DNA of 48,428 nucleotides from Pseudomonadota bacterium. Its GTDB lineage: Bacteria; Pseudomonadota; Gammaproteobacteria; Xanthomonadales; SZUA-36. A model generated the notes under the pieces. The model was given only the letters and a program-made list of their open reading frames with translations. It did no database searches and had not been told where the DNA came from. Location of the stretch: assembly GCA_015222805.1 (NCBI GenBank), contig JADFVZ010000050.1, positions 1 through 48,428 on the forward strand, in the 5' to 3' direction. The position numbers and the translations under genes are program-made. Positions 8,629-18,218 of this stretch are shown in pieces (the stretch's first letter is position 1; each line of letters begins with the position of its first letter).

Positions 8629-10713
8629 TTCAGCATATCGCTCTGCATTACCCAGCCAGCGGGCGATCAGGGCATCGCTGCGTTGTTTGTCATTAATCAG
8701 GGATTCGGCCAGTTGCGGCACTTGCTGGATCAGGGTAGCATCGCGGGCCAGGTCGGCCAGGCGAAACTGCAGTGCTCCGGTTTGGCGGGTTCCCAGAACT
8801 TCGCCAGGACCGCGCAATTCCAGGTCCTTTTCGGCGATACGAAAACCATCGTTGGTGGCACGCATGATATCCAGGCGCGCTCTCGCGGTTTCACCCAGTG
8901 GGGGTTTGAAAAGCAAAACACAGCTGGATTGTTCCGAACCCCGGCCCACGCGGCCGCGTAGCTGATGCAACTGGGAGAGCCCAAGGCGTTCAGCATTATC
9001 TATGACCATTAATGAGGCATTGGGCACATCTACCCCAACTTCTATTACGGTTGTGGCCACTAAAAGTTTGATTTCACCCGAGCGAAAAGCATCCATGATC
9101 GCGCTTTTTTCAGCCGGCTTCAGGCGTCCGTGAACCAGCCCGATGTTTAAATCCGGGAGTTCTTCCAGTAATTGCCTGGCGGTATCTTCGGCGGCCTGGG
9201 CTTCAAGCAGTTCTGATTCCTCAATCAAGGTACAAACCCAATAGGCCTGTCGGCCTTCACGGCAGGCGTATGCAATCCGCTTAATCACCTGCTCACGCCT
9301 TTGCTGGTCTATAGCGACCGTTGTAACCGCCGTACGTCCGGGTGGCAGCTCATCGATCACTGAAATTTGCAGGCCGGCATAGGCGGTCATTGCCAGGGTC
9401 CGGGGAATTGGGGTGGCAGTCATGATTAACTGGTGTGGCCAGTGCCCGCCGGCCTGGCCTTTTTCCCTCAAAGCAAGCCGTTGATGGACGCCGAATCGGT
9501 GCTGTTCATCGATGATGACTAACCCCAGTTGTTTGAATTCCACACTTTTCTGCATTAAGGCGTGGGTGCCGATAACCAGTGCGGCTCCGCTGGCGATGGC
9601 ATTCAAGGCGTGTTCGCGGGCCTTGCCGGTCACCCTGGAAGATAACCAGACAGTTTCAATGCCCAGGGGCTTTAGTGTTTGGCTGAAATAATCACGATGT
9701 TGCTCGGCCAGCAGTTCGGTGGGTGCGGTAATCGCGACCTGATAACCTGCGGCGATCACCGGCAAGGCACTGAGGGCGGCGACAACGGTTTTACCGCAGC
9801 CTACATCTCCCTGCAACAGGCGCATCATCGGTTGTGTCCTGCCGAGATCCTGCTGGATTTCAGCTACTACCCGCGCCTGGGCAGCGGTCAGTTGAAAGGG
9901 TAGTTGGCTGAGGAAGTTTTCTTCCAGGGAGCTGTGTTGCGAAAAAGCCAGTGCCTGCCTGCGCTGTTGCTGTTGTTGAATTCGACGCATGCTCAGGTGG
10001 TGGGCCAGCAGCTCCTCAACAACCAGGCGGTCGCGGGCCGGGTGATGGAAGTTTTCATCTTCGCGGTTCATGTTGGCCAGCTCGCTGTCCACTTCAGGAC
10101 GGTGCAGCGTCAGTAAAGCAGCTTTCAGCCCGGGTAACTGATGTTGCTTGAGCAAGCTGGCGGGTAGCAACTCCGTAAGTTCGGTTTTATCCTGTTTCAG
10201 GCTTTCCAGGGCCTGGTTGCTGAGATTCATCCAGCTGGCCTGGCGGATGCCCTCGGTTGAAGGATAAATTGGGGTTAACTGGGCCTCATCCTCATCGCCG
10301 TCCACGGTTCTCTGGTAGCTGGGATGGATCATCTCCAAACCCCGGCCGCCGCCGCGTATCTCGCCGAATGCCTGTAAGCTGACTCCGCGCCCAAGGGAGC
10401 GTGCCTGGGCTGCATGAAAGTTGAAAAATCGCAGTGTGAGCATGCCGCTGCCGTCACTGAGGGTAACCACCAGCATGGCGCGGCGGTGGCGTACAATAGC
10501 GCTGTGTTCAATGATGCCCTCGATTAAAACCCTGTCGCCGGGTCGGCAATCGCCAATTGCCTTTTTCTGACTGCGGTCTTCGTAGCGTAAGGGGAGGTGG
10601 AACAGCAGGTCGGCAACACTTTCAATACCAAGTTTTTTCAGGCCGTCCTGCATGCCCGGGCCAACGCCGCGGAGTACACGGACAGAATCGTTGAGGCGGG
10701 GCAGGGTGGTCAC
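8623..10713 (-). CDS. recG: ATP-dependent DNA helicase RecG
   Basis: This 696-residue protein is a full-length RecG, the helicase that remodels stalled replication forks and Holliday junctions. It has the N-terminal wedge/OB region (LRGVGPGMQDGLKKLGI, then LPLRYEDR), Walker A GDVGCGKT at 302-309, motif Ia TAPTELLAEQH, the Walker B box DEQH at 402-405, and C-terminal motifs QLRGRVGRG and ELRGPGEVLGTRQ. The start codon is GTG at 10713; it shares its G with the TAG stop of ridA (TAGTG), so translation is coupled. The final codons and the stop lie inside the palindrome at 8597-8628. It is the last gene of the yicC-gmk-rpoZ-spoT-ridA-recG cluster. Confidence 0.97.
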   Translation of the reverse strand: MTTLPRLNDSVRVLRGVGPGMQDGLKKLGIESVADLLFHLPLRYEDRSQKKAIGDCRPGDRVLIEGIIEHSAIVRHRRAMLVVTLSDGSGMLTLRFFNFHAAQARSLGRGVSLQAFGEIRGGGRGLEMIHPSYQRTVDGDEDEAQLTPIYPSTEGIRQASWMNLSNQALESLKQDKTELTELLPASLLKQHQLPGLKAALLTLHRPEVDSELANMNREDENFHHPARDRLVVEELLAHHLSMRRIQQQQQRRQALAFSQHSSLEENFLSQLPFQLTAAQARVVAEIQQDLGRTQPMMRLLQGDVGCGKTVVAALSALPVIAAGYQVAITAPTELLAEQHRDYFSQTLKPLGIETVWLSSRVTGKAREHALNAIASGAALVIGTHALMQKSVEFKQLGLVIIDEQHRFGVHQRLALREKGQAGGHWPHQLIMTATPIPRTLAMTAYAGLQISVIDELPPGRTAVTTVAIDQQRREQVIKRIAYACREGRQAYWVCTLIEESELLEAQAAEDTARQLLEELPDLNIGLVHGRLKPAEKSAIMDAFRSGEIKLLVATTVIEVGVDVPNASLMVIDNAERLGLSQLHQLRGRVGRGSEQSSCVLLFKPPLGETARARLDIMRATNDGFRIAEKDLELRGPGEVLGTRQTGALQFRLADLARDATLIQQVPQLAESLINDKQRSDALIARWLGNAERYAEA

Positions 10714-11099
10714 TACTCGGGTGGGAGGACCATCACCGCATCCATTTCTACATCGGTGCCCTTGGGCAGTGCGGCAACCTGGACGGCGGCACGCGCAGGG
10801 TAGGGTGCTTCAAAAAACTCGGCCATGATGCTGTTTACGGTTTCAAACCCTGCCAGGTCAGTCAGGTAGACATTCAGCTTGACGATATCGTTGATATTAC
10901 CACCCGCTTCGGCACAGACCGCTGAAATATTTACCAGTACCTGCTGAACCCGACTAGTGAAGTCGCCATCTATCATATTACCGCTGGCAGGATCCAGGGG
11001 GATCTGGCCTGAGAGATAAATGGTATTTCCAGCTGCGATTGCCTGGGAGTAAGTGCCAATTGCAGCAGGAGCCATGTCAGTATTGATAAATTTTTTCAT
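10713..11099 (-). CDS. ridA: RidA family reactive enamine/imine deaminase
   Basis: The 128-residue product is a RidA/YjgF protein, which hydrolyses reactive 2-aminoacrylate released by PLP enzymes. Family marks are APAAIGTYSQAI at the N-terminus, YLSGQIPLDP, VKLNVYLTDL, and the catalytic region YPARAAVQVAALPKGTDVE with the conserved Arg and Glu. The open frame continues further upstream, but ATG 11099 is preceded by AGGAG at good spacing and matches the family start, so the extra upstream residues are discarded. It lies 28 bases after spoT and overlaps recG by one base. Confidence 0.96.
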   Translation of the reverse strand: MKKFINTDMAPAAIGTYSQAIAAGNTIYLSGQIPLDPASGNMIDGDFTSRVQQVLVNISAVCAEAGGNINDIVKLNVYLTDLAGFETVNSIMAEFFEAPYPARAAVQVAALPKGTDVEMDAVMVLPPE

Positions 11100-11127
11100 G
11101 TTGATTCTCCTGCAATTTAAGATGGTT

Positions 11128-13260
11128 TCAGGTGCTTCGGGTAACCCGTAAAACATTGCCGTTACGTCGTAGGCGGCGGATGACTTTGGCCATGTGGTCA
11201 CGATCCTTGACCAGGATATGGAAGAGCAGGGTCGCAGTATCCGGGTTGGTTTCTGACTGCTGGACCTTTTCAATATTGGCGCCGGCATCACCAATGCTGG
11301 CAGATATTGATGCCAGTACTCCGGAAATGTGCCGTGCCAGAATGGTCAGGGCAACCTCAAAAGTGCCGGTAGTAATCGCCGCCCACTTTACATCCACACA
11401 GCGGTCCGGGTGTTTAAGGAATTCGCTGACATTGTTGCATTCAAGGCGATGTAGAACCACGCCTTTGCCTGCGGACAGGTAAGCCATTACCGGGTCACCC
11501 GGAATCGGGTGGCAGCAACTGGCAAAACTTAAAGCACTGCCTTCGGAGCCGGCTACAGTCAACGCCTCGGTAACGATATCTTTTGAATTTAGCCGCCGGA
11601 GCTTATCTGGTGCGAGGGTTGCGGCAACCAGGTTTGCCAGCTGCTGTCCCAGTGCCAGGTCGGTGAACAACTCTTCAATACCAGGGTAGCGGTTTTTCTT
11701 CAGGTATTTACGCAGCTTTCGGGGAGAAACATCTTCCAGTGAGCTGTTGCGTGCAAGCAGGGCTTTTTCCAGTAACTGGTTGCCGAGGCTGACGGTATCT
11801 TCAGCCCCCAGGCTTTTGAGATGGTGACGAATGGCGGCACGGGCTTTGGCAGTAGCAACGATTTGCAGCCACTCTGTTACCGGTTGGACTTGCGAGTCTG
11901 TTTCGATTTTAATTGTCTGGCCGTTGGCCAGTGGGGTGCCTAATGGTACCGGATGTTTATCGACTATTGCTGTTACTGCGCGATCGCCAACCTGGGTGTG
12001 GATAGCGTAGGCAAAATCCAGTGCACTGGCACCGCGTCTCAGGCTGATAATTTTTCCCTTGGGGGTAAACACAAAGATATCATCAGGAAACAGGTCGGAT
12101 TTAGCGTCTTCCAGGAACTCCAGTGAATCACCGGAATGTTTCTGGATATCCACCAGGCGCATCAACCATTGACGTGCACGTACAGCGGCAGAAACATTTT
12201 TGCTGTCGCTACTCTTATACAACCAGTGTGCCGCAGCACCCTGTTCGGCAACAATATCCATTTCTTCTGTACGAATCTGGATTTCAACCGGTACATTGTA
12301 CGGGCTGTAGAGCACAGTATGCAGTGACTGGTAGCCATTGGGTTTTGGCAGGGCGATATAATCCTTGAACGATCCCTGTTTAGGGCGGTAAAGATTATGC
12401 GCGGCTCCCAGCGCCTGGTAGCAGTGTGGTTCAGAATAGGTTATGACTCTAAATCCATAAACATCGGTAACATCGGAAAACGACAGGTTTTGATTTTGCA
12501 TCTTCATATAGATGCTGTAGGGCGTTTTTTCCCGGCCGATAATGCGGTGGGGGAGGCCGGATTCGTCCAGGCGTTTTTTTAAATCCTGGGTGATGGAGTC
12601 AATAATTACCTGACGATCCCCGGCGATTGACTCGACTTCTTTTACCACCACCTGGTAACGCCAGGGGTGGAGGTTTTTAAAACCGAGGTCTTCCAGTTCC
12701 GACTTGATGCTGTTCATGCCCAGGCGGTCGGCAATCGGCGCATAAATGCTGAGTGTTTCGCGGGCAATCCGGCGACGTGAATCCGGCTCCATGGAGTCCA
12801 GCGTCCGCATGTTATGCATGCGGTCGGCCAATTTGATAAAGATAACCCGCAGGTCTTCCGACATCGCCAGCAGCAGTTTACGAAAACTTTCCGCATCGGC
12901 TTCCTGGCGGGTACGGAATTTAATTTTATCGAGTTTGGTTACACCGTCGACAAGGTCCGCTATTTCCGCCCCGAACTGACGGCTGAGCTGGTATTTATCC
13001 AGATGCGTGTCTTCGAGGGTGTCATGCAGGATTGCGGCAGCGATGCTGGCATAGTCCATCCGCATCCGTGCGAGAATGCCGGCAACTTCCACAGGATGGA
13101 GGATATAGGCTTCACCGCTTTTCCGGGTTTGCCCTTCGTGCGCTTCGGCACCTACTTTGTAGGCATTGAGAACAACGGCAACCTTGTCTGGATCCAGATA
13201 GGTGTTGAGCAGGTCTCGAAGTTCGAGAACCGCTTCTGGGAAGGCTGCCTCTGAGCTCAT
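11128..13260 (-). CDS. spoT: Bifunctional (p)ppGpp synthetase/hydrolase SpoT
   Basis: This 710-residue protein is the RelA/SpoT homologue that makes and degrades the alarmone (p)ppGpp. The N-terminal hydrolase HD domain keeps its active-site residues: HPVEVA near residue 55 and ILHDTLEDT near 77-85. The synthetase domain follows (DVTDVYGFRVI, LPKPNGYQSLHT, EIQIRTEEMD). A TGS domain lies near 390-450 (DIFVFTPKGKIISL), and a C-terminal ACT domain is near 630-710. The intact HD motif argues for SpoT rather than hydrolase-dead RelA. The position between rpoZ and ridA is the standard one in gammaproteobacteria. The gap to rpoZ is 20 bases. Confidence 0.98.
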   Translation of the reverse strand: MSSEAAFPEAVLELRDLLNTYLDPDKVAVVLNAYKVGAEAHEGQTRKSGEAYILHPVEVAGILARMRMDYASIAAAILHDTLEDTHLDKYQLSRQFGAEIADLVDGVTKLDKIKFRTRQEADAESFRKLLLAMSEDLRVIFIKLADRMHNMRTLDSMEPDSRRRIARETLSIYAPIADRLGMNSIKSELEDLGFKNLHPWRYQVVVKEVESIAGDRQVIIDSITQDLKKRLDESGLPHRIIGREKTPYSIYMKMQNQNLSFSDVTDVYGFRVITYSEPHCYQALGAAHNLYRPKQGSFKDYIALPKPNGYQSLHTVLYSPYNVPVEIQIRTEEMDIVAEQGAAAHWLYKSSDSKNVSAAVRARQWLMRLVDIQKHSGDSLEFLEDAKSDLFPDDIFVFTPKGKIISLRRGASALDFAYAIHTQVGDRAVTAIVDKHPVPLGTPLANGQTIKIETDSQVQPVTEWLQIVATAKARAAIRHHLKSLGAEDTVSLGNQLLEKALLARNSSLEDVSPRKLRKYLKKNRYPGIEELFTDLALGQQLANLVAATLAPDKLRRLNSKDIVTEALTVAGSEGSALSFASCCHPIPGDPVMAYLSAGKGVVLHRLECNNVSEFLKHPDRCVDVKWAAITTGTFEVALTILARHISGVLASISASIGDAGANIEKVQQSETNPDTATLLFHILVKDRDHMAKVIRRLRRNGNVLRVTRST

Positions 13261-13280
13261 TAGAGTGCTGGTTACCGGTA

Positions 13281-13568
13281 TTATCCGGCCTCTGCTTTAA
13301 TCCGTGCTTCAATCGCGGCTTCGGCTTCAGCGGCTTCAGCAAATTCTGCCTGGGTGTCCAGTTCAGCTTGCAAAATGTCTACATTGCGTTCATTGATCAG
13401 CCCATCGGCAATTTCGCGCAGGGCTAAAACCGTGGGTTTGTCATTTTCGACGGCAACCAGGGGCTCCGCACCGTGTGAAATCTGGCGGGCGCGTTTGGTG
13501 GCTGTAAGTACCAGCTCAAAGCGGTTGTCGATGTTTTTGAGGCAGTCTTCTACTGTAATCCGTGCCAT
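13281..13568 (-). CDS. rpoZ: RNA polymerase omega subunit RpoZ
   Basis: This 95-residue protein begins [20 protein letters not shown] and has the omega signature TATKRARQI, followed by VALREIADG (seen as [10 protein letters not shown]). Omega helps assemble the beta-prime subunit and, in proteobacteria, contributes to a ppGpp binding site. That fits its location directly upstream of spoT. The C-terminus is a short Ala/Glu-rich tail ([18 protein letters not shown]), variable in the family. Confidence 0.97.
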   Translation of the reverse strand: MARITVEDCLKNIDNRFELVLTATKRARQISHGAEPLVAVENDKPTVLALREIADGLINERNVDILQAELDTQAEFAEAAEAEAAIEARIKAEAG

Positions 13569-13612
13569 GTTATCTGTTCCAAATAAATAATTTTAAAGTC
13601 GAACCGCTTATT

Positions 13613-14272
13613 TTAGTCGGTTTTGAGCAATTCTTCCAACAGTTTCCGCTGCCTGATGCGCTGATAGGGCAGTGATAGTCGTGCTGCACTGATGATCGAG
13701 GCCATATCGCTGAGGGCCAGTTCAAAATCATCGTTAATAATCAGGTAGTCAAACTCGACCCAATGCGAAATTTCACAGCGTGCATCACGCATACGCCTGG
13801 CTATGGTTTCAGCACTGTCCTGGCCGCGTTTACCCAGTCGCTGGCGCAGGCTTTGCAGTGATGGCGGCAGGATGAAAATGCTAACGGCGCCGGGAAATGC
13901 CTGTTTTACCTGGCGTGCACCCTGCCAGTCTATTTCAAGAATGATATCCCGCCCCTGTTCCAGGGTTTTTGCAATCGTCCTGCGACTGGTGGCATACCAG
14001 TGATCAAAAACCCGGGCATATTCCAGGAATTCACCAGCTTCGCGACTGGCTTCGAAGCTTTGGGGACTGACAAAATGATAATGCTCACCCTCACTTTCCC
14101 CCGGCCTCGGCGGACGGGTTGTGGTTGAGATTGAGAGCGCGATTTGCGTATCCCGCTCGAGCAGGGCGTTCACCAGGCTGGATTTACCGGCCCCGGAGGG
14201 TGCAGCAACAATAAATAAATTGCCGGTACTCCTTGTTTCCTCGGCTATTTTGACAGGCTTGTCACTCGACAT
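13613..14272 (-). CDS. gmk: Guanylate kinase
   Basis: This 219-residue enzyme phosphorylates GMP to GDP. The P-loop is APSGAGKSS at about residues 24-32. The GMP-binding segment STTTRPPRPGE and GEHYHFVS follow, then the lid and C-terminal DAREIS-like region (DARCEISHW). The N-terminus carries about 16 extra residues before the core (MSSDKPVKIAEE), a modest extension. The gene overlaps the 3' end of yicC by 11 bases and precedes rpoZ by 44 bases. Guanine nucleotide supply here sits next to (p)ppGpp metabolism. Confidence 0.97.
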   Translation of the reverse strand: MSSDKPVKIAEETRSTGNLFIVAAPSGAGKSSLVNALLERDTQIALSISTTTRPPRPGESEGEHYHFVSPQSFEASREAGEFLEYARVFDHWYATSRRTIAKTLEQGRDIILEIDWQGARQVKQAFPGAVSIFILPPSLQSLRQRLGKRGQDSAETIARRMRDARCEISHWVEFDYLIINDDFELALSDMASIISAARLSLPYQRIRQRKLLEELLKTD

Positions 14273-15134
14273 TCTGTATTTGCTCGCGCATCTGTTCGAT
14301 CAATACCTTCAGCTCTACTGAAGCCCTGGATGTCTTTTCATCCACAGATTTGGACCCCAGGGTATTGGATTCGCGGTTGAACTCCTGCATCAGGAAGTCC
14401 AGTCGACGACCTACAGCTTCATCCCGCTGGAGAATATGCCGGGCTTCACTGACATGGGCTCGCAGGCGGTCGAGCTCTTCATCGACATCCATTTTCTGCG
14501 CAAGAATAGCAATTTCCTGTTCAAGGCGGCCCGGATCGAGGCTTTGCTCGGCAAAGGCTGCAACTTTTTCTGTTAATCGCTGGCGTAATTTTTCCCGGAT
14601 TTCGGGCAGCCAGTCGCTGACATTCTGCACCCAGCTATCAATTCCCTCCAGGCGCTCACTAATCATTGCCGCCATTTTTTCGCCTTCGCGTTCGCGTGCT
14701 GCGATTAGTTCGACCAGGGTGCTGTCGAGCATTTCCAGGGCCGCATCATAGGCCGGCTGCATATCACCGGTTTCTTCTACTACCAGATCCGGCCAACGCA
14801 TCAGGGTGAGCAGTCCTGGGCTTTGTTTATGGCCGCTCAGGTACTCAAGCTGCCCATGGATATCCAGTAGTGCCCTGGCGAGATCCTTATTTAACTTCAA
14901 ACCCCCGGCTACGGACGCTCCCTGGGGGTGGAAACGCAGGTTGATGTCAATTTTTCCGCGTTGCAAGCTAGCTGTGAGGCGTTCACGAATGGCCGGCTCC
15001 AGCGCTCGGAAGTCTTCAGGCAGGTGCGGGTGAAGGTCAAGGTAGCGATGATTCACGCTACGGATTTCCACTACCAGCCGGCCGAAGGGGAATTGTTTTT
15101 CTGTACCTGCGTAGGCAGTCATACTTTTAATCAT
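14262..15134 (-). CDS. yicC: YicC/YloC family endoribonuclease
   Basis: The 290-residue product starts MIKSMTAYAG and has EIRSVNHRYLDL, both signatures of the YicC family, and ends with the DUF1732 core (LDFLMQEFNRESNTLGSK) and a C-terminal VELKVLIEQMREQIQN. YicC proteins are reported to act as metal-dependent endoribonucleases; that function is taken from the family. It is the first gene of the minus-strand cluster and overlaps gmk. The start region faces rph across about 100 bases. Confidence 0.95.
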   Translation of the reverse strand: MIKSMTAYAGTEKQFPFGRLVVEIRSVNHRYLDLHPHLPEDFRALEPAIRERLTASLQRGKIDINLRFHPQGASVAGGLKLNKDLARALLDIHGQLEYLSGHKQSPGLLTLMRWPDLVVEETGDMQPAYDAALEMLDSTLVELIAAREREGEKMAAMISERLEGIDSWVQNVSDWLPEIREKLRQRLTEKVAAFAEQSLDPGRLEQEIAILAQKMDVDEELDRLRAHVSEARHILQRDEAVGRRLDFLMQEFNRESNTLGSKSVDEKTSRASVELKVLIEQMREQIQNVE

Positions 15135-15162
15135 GGCGTGCTCTATAGATCTGATCGTGACA

Positions 15163-15171
15163 GTATATAAT
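15163..15171. promoter_or_regulatory. Candidate divergent -10 elements between yicC and rph
   Basis: A TATAAT hexamer lies at 15166-15171 on the plus strand, and on the minus strand the overlapping bases read TATACT. Neither strand has a good -35 at the usual spacing, so this is a weak call for a shared divergent promoter. Confidence 0.3.
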
Positions 15172-15236
15172 GCCTGATTATCTCATGAATAAGCCAAAAA
15201 AGTACGGCCCTTCCCAAGTTGACAACAGGAAATAAA

Positions 15237-15977
15237 ATGACATCAGATCTACAAAATTTTCGACCCAGCGGCAGAACTACCGATCAACTGCGAAAAGTAA
15301 CCATAGAGCGGCACTTTACCTGCCATGCTGAAGGTTCGGTCCTCATCAGTTGCGGCCAGACCCGTGTGCTTTGTACTGCCAGCGTTGAGGAGCGGGTACC
15401 GCCCTTCCTGCGGGGTAAAGGCAAAGGCTGGGTAACGGCTGAATACGGGATGCTGCCGCGTTCCACCGGTAGTCGCATGGGCCGGGAGGCCGCCAGGGGA
15501 AAACAGAGCGGTCGTACCCAGGAAATCCAGCGCCTGATTGGCCGCAGCCTGCGTGCCGTGGTTGACCTGGAGGCGCTGGGCGAGCGGACTATTACCCTTG
15601 ATTGTGATGTGCTCCAGGCCGATGGTGGCACCCGTACAGCATCGATTACCGGGGCTTATGTGGCGCTACTGGATGCCTGTAACGGCTTGCTTAAGCGCAA
15701 AAGGATAAAAAAAGATCCTATTCATGGCCAGGTGGCTGCCGTTTCTGTAGGCATGTACCAGGGTATCCCGGTGCTGGACCTGGATTATCCGGAAGACTCC
15801 CAGGCCGGTACTGATATGAATGTTGTGATGAATGACGGCGGTGGTTATATCGAGCTGCAGGGTACCGCTGAAGGTCATGCTTTCAGGCCGCAAGAGTTGA
15901 CTGAGATGCTGGAACTGGCCTGGAAAGGCATCCAGGAACTACAGCTGGCCCAACGGGAAGCCCTGGAAGAAAACTGA
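15237..15977 (+). CDS. rph: Ribonuclease PH
   Basis: This is a 246-residue 3'-to-5' phosphorolytic exoribonuclease that trims tRNA 3' ends. Motifs include [51 protein letters not shown] and the active-site region [20 protein letters not shown]. An upstream TTG at 15219 also keeps the frame open, but ATG 15237 has AGGA about 7 bases before it and is preferred. The stop overlaps the rdgB start as TGATG, implying coupled translation. Confidence 0.97.
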   Translation: MTSDLQNFRPSGRTTDQLRKVTIERHFTCHAEGSVLISCGQTRVLCTASVEERVPPFLRGKGKGWVTAEYGMLPRSTGSRMGREAARGKQSGRTQEIQRLIGRSLRAVVDLEALGERTITLDCDVLQADGGTRTASITGAYVALLDACNGLLKRKRIKKDPIHGQVAAVSVGMYQGIPVLDLDYPEDSQAGTDMNVVMNDGGGYIELQGTAEGHAFRPQELTEMLELAWKGIQELQLAQREALEEN

Positions 15978-16573
15978 TGCAGCAACTGGTTTTAGCCACT
16001 GGCAACTCAGGTAAACTTGCCGAAATGCAGGTTTTATTATCGCCGTTGGGGTTTGAGGTTTTGCCCCAATCCGAGCTTGGGGTCGATGATATTGATGAAC
16101 CCGGCCCGGGCTTTATTGAAAATGCTTTGATAAAAGCGCGGCATGCCTCACGGGTAACAGGCCTGCCGGCAATCGCAGATGACTCTGGCCTGGTAGTGCC
16201 GGCGCTGGCGGGTGCGCCGGGAGTGTATTCAGCCCGCTATGCGGGTAAAGATGCCAATGCAGCTAACAACAACCTGAAACTGCTCACTGACATGGCCGGA
16301 CTGAAAGGCGCAGACCGCAAAGCTTACTTTATTTGCCAGGCAGTGGCGGTAGTGAGTGCAGATGATCCTTTGCCGTTGCTGGCGTTAGGGCGCTGGCACG
16401 GGACTATTCTGGAGTCCCCGAGAGGCGTGGAAGGCTTTGGCTATGATCCCCTGTTTACACCAGGGACTGAAGGCTGCAGTGCGGCGGAGCTGCCAGCGGC
16501 AGTTAAAAACAAACTCAGTCACCGGGGGCTGGCGATGCAGCAGTTGATCGAACAAATCCGTACCTTCTGGTAG
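15977..16573 (+). CDS. rdgB: Non-canonical purine NTP pyrophosphatase (RdgB/HAM1)
   Basis: The 198-residue enzyme hydrolyses dITP, XTP and ITP to monophosphates, keeping deaminated purines out of nucleic acids. Family marks are VLATGNSGKLAEM at the N-terminus, FIENALIKARHA, IADDSGLVVPAL, the APGVYSARYAG motif, and GFGYDPLF and SHRGLA near the end. It overlaps rph and is followed 7 bases later by hemW, the usual order in many proteobacteria. Confidence 0.97.
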   Translation: MQQLVLATGNSGKLAEMQVLLSPLGFEVLPQSELGVDDIDEPGPGFIENALIKARHASRVTGLPAIADDSGLVVPALAGAPGVYSARYAGKDANAANNNLKLLTDMAGLKGADRKAYFICQAVAVVSADDPLPLLALGRWHGTILESPRGVEGFGYDPLFTPGTEGCSAAELPAAVKNKLSHRGLAMQQLIEQIRTFW

Positions 16574-16579
16574 GCTTCA

Positions 16580-17767
16580 GTGGCAATGCCCCAGTCTCAG
16601 ACCCAGGCCCAGCTCAGTAATCCACCGCTCAGCCTGTATATCCATATCCCCTGGTGTGTGCGCAAATGCCCCTATTGTGATTTTAATTCGCATGCGCTTA
16701 AGGGTGAAATTCCTTTCAGCAGGTACATTGAAGCATTACTGAAAGACCTTGAAGCAGACCTGCCCCAGGTCTGGGGACGGCAGGTACACTCTATTTTTAT
16801 TGGTGGCGGCACCCCTAGCCTGTTTCCCGCAGCAGCGATTGCGGAACTGATCTCAGGGGTACGTGCACGCATCAGTGTTTCACCTGCCGCTGAAATTACC
16901 ATGGAAGCCAATCCCGGTACGCTGGAACATGATAGTTTCACTGCATATCTTGAGGCTGGCATCAACCGGTTTTCCCTGGGTGCTCAGAGTTTTTCTGACA
17001 GACAGCTGAAAACCCTTGGGCGGATCCATGCCAGTGACGAGATCTTGCAAGCGGTCGCAGGGCTGAAGTCTGCCGGGGCTGAAAACTTTAACCTTGACCT
17101 GATGTTCGGCCTCCCCGGGCAGACGCAATCGCAGGCGCTGGCTGATTTGCAGGCGGCAATCGATTGTTCACCCAGCCATATATCACATTACCAGCTGACC
17201 ATGGAGCCTAATACCCTGTTTGCACATAAACCCCCACCGGGGTTGCCGGATAATGACCAGCTGGCGGATATCCAGGATAGCTGTGCCGTGCTGCTTCAAA
17301 GTGCCGGGTTTGTGCAGTATGAGGTATCCGCCTGGGCAAGAACCGCGCGGCAGGGCGATAATCGCAGCCAGCACAACCTTAACTACTGGCGTTTTGGTGA
17401 CTACCTTGGGGTTGGAGCTGGCGCACACGCCAAGATTACCCTGGCGGCAGAGGGCCGGGTTGTACGCATGGCCAAGCACCGCCATCCGGATGCTTACCTT
17501 GAAGATCGGGATGGTACATTCATCTGTGAGCAGCGGCAACTGGAGAACAAAGACCTGGTATTTGAGTTTTTCCTGAATCAGTTGCGTCTCAAAGCAGGTG
17601 TGCGCAAGGCAGATTTTCCGGCGCGTACCGGTCTCCCGTGGCAACAGGTTGCGGGCCAGGTTAAGCAGGCCATGGAAGAGGGCCTGTTAACGGATCAGGG
17701 TGAGTATTTGTCCACTAGCAACAGGGGTTGGCAGCATTTAAATACACTTCAGGCTATTTTTCTTTAG
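16580..17767 (+). CDS. hemW: Radical SAM family heme chaperone HemW
   Basis: This 395-residue protein has the radical SAM cluster CVRKCPYC (Cys26, Cys30, Cys33), the GGGTPS motif, EANPG, and the C-terminal HemW domain (LVFEFFLNQLRLKAGV). HemW binds heme and is thought to hand it to target proteins; it resembles HemN but does not carry out its oxidase step. GTG 16580 is the first start; ATG 16586 is an alternative two codons on, and neither has a strong ribosome site. The last ~98 bases recur in degenerate form at 22355-22452. Confidence 0.95.
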   Translation: MAMPQSQTQAQLSNPPLSLYIHIPWCVRKCPYCDFNSHALKGEIPFSRYIEALLKDLEADLPQVWGRQVHSIFIGGGTPSLFPAAAIAELISGVRARISVSPAAEITMEANPGTLEHDSFTAYLEAGINRFSLGAQSFSDRQLKTLGRIHASDEILQAVAGLKSAGAENFNLDLMFGLPGQTQSQALADLQAAIDCSPSHISHYQLTMEPNTLFAHKPPPGLPDNDQLADIQDSCAVLLQSAGFVQYEVSAWARTARQGDNRSQHNLNYWRFGDYLGVGAGAHAKITLAAEGRVVRMAKHRHPDAYLEDRDGTFICEQRQLENKDLVFEFFLNQLRLKAGVRKADFPARTGLPWQQVAGQVKQAMEEGLLTDQGEYLSTSNRGWQHLNTLQAIFL

Positions 17768-18218
17768 ATTTACTGTCAACGCAATTCAGAGAGAAATAGA
17801 GGAAATAGAGAGAAATAAGAAATAGGGGATAGACCCCAATTAAATTTCCAGGAATATTATATATGTAGTGGTCAAGGAGCAGAATCCAGTCTTTACCACG
17901 TAACCCTTGAAATAATTCATGGTGAATTAACTCCAGTCCCGAGGTAGCGCAATTTTCAATAGGATGCAGGTTTCTGGCAATATAGCTTTAATGCTTCCTA
18001 TACCCTGGGTTGACCTGGTTGCTTTCACAGCTCATAGAAGACCAACATCCAGCGACTCGGTGCAAAACCCAAATACCAGGCTCTGAATTTATAGACCAGT
18101 TACTGAATGGTGCTTTGCGGATATTATCAATGGGTTAGATTACATATTAAGTGATTTATTTATGCTATCGTCAAGCGATGGTTACCTAAATCAAGGTCAA
18201 TCAGGAAGGGAGAAATTT
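17768..18218. other. 451-base gene-free stretch after hemW
   Basis: No convincing ORF is present. Right after the hemW stop there is a purine-rich run built on AGAAATAG-like units (17787-17830), followed by a short GGGG-ATAGA-CCCC palindrome. The remainder to the 18219 gene is AT-rich with no RNA gene I can recognise; it forms the left part of the accessory islet. Confidence 0.6.
17787..17838. repeat. Purine-rich repeats ending in a GGGG-ATAGA-CCCC palindrome
   Basis: The tract has several imperfect GAGAAATAGAG units and runs into AATAGGGGATAGACCCC. The latter resembles the short GGGG-N5-CCCC palindromes that occur in many copies in gammaproteobacterial genomes, some linked to REP-associated transposases. 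The link is from memory of the motif, so it is tentative. Confidence 0.4.

Noticed and set aside
11100-11294. N-terminal extension of ridA to 11294
   Set aside because: The extra 65 residues lie partly inside spoT and do not resemble the family; ATG 11099 has AGGAG in front.
17900-18160. Possible tRNA or transposase remnant after hemW
   Set aside because: No cloverleaf and no recognisable transposase motif could be found by eye.
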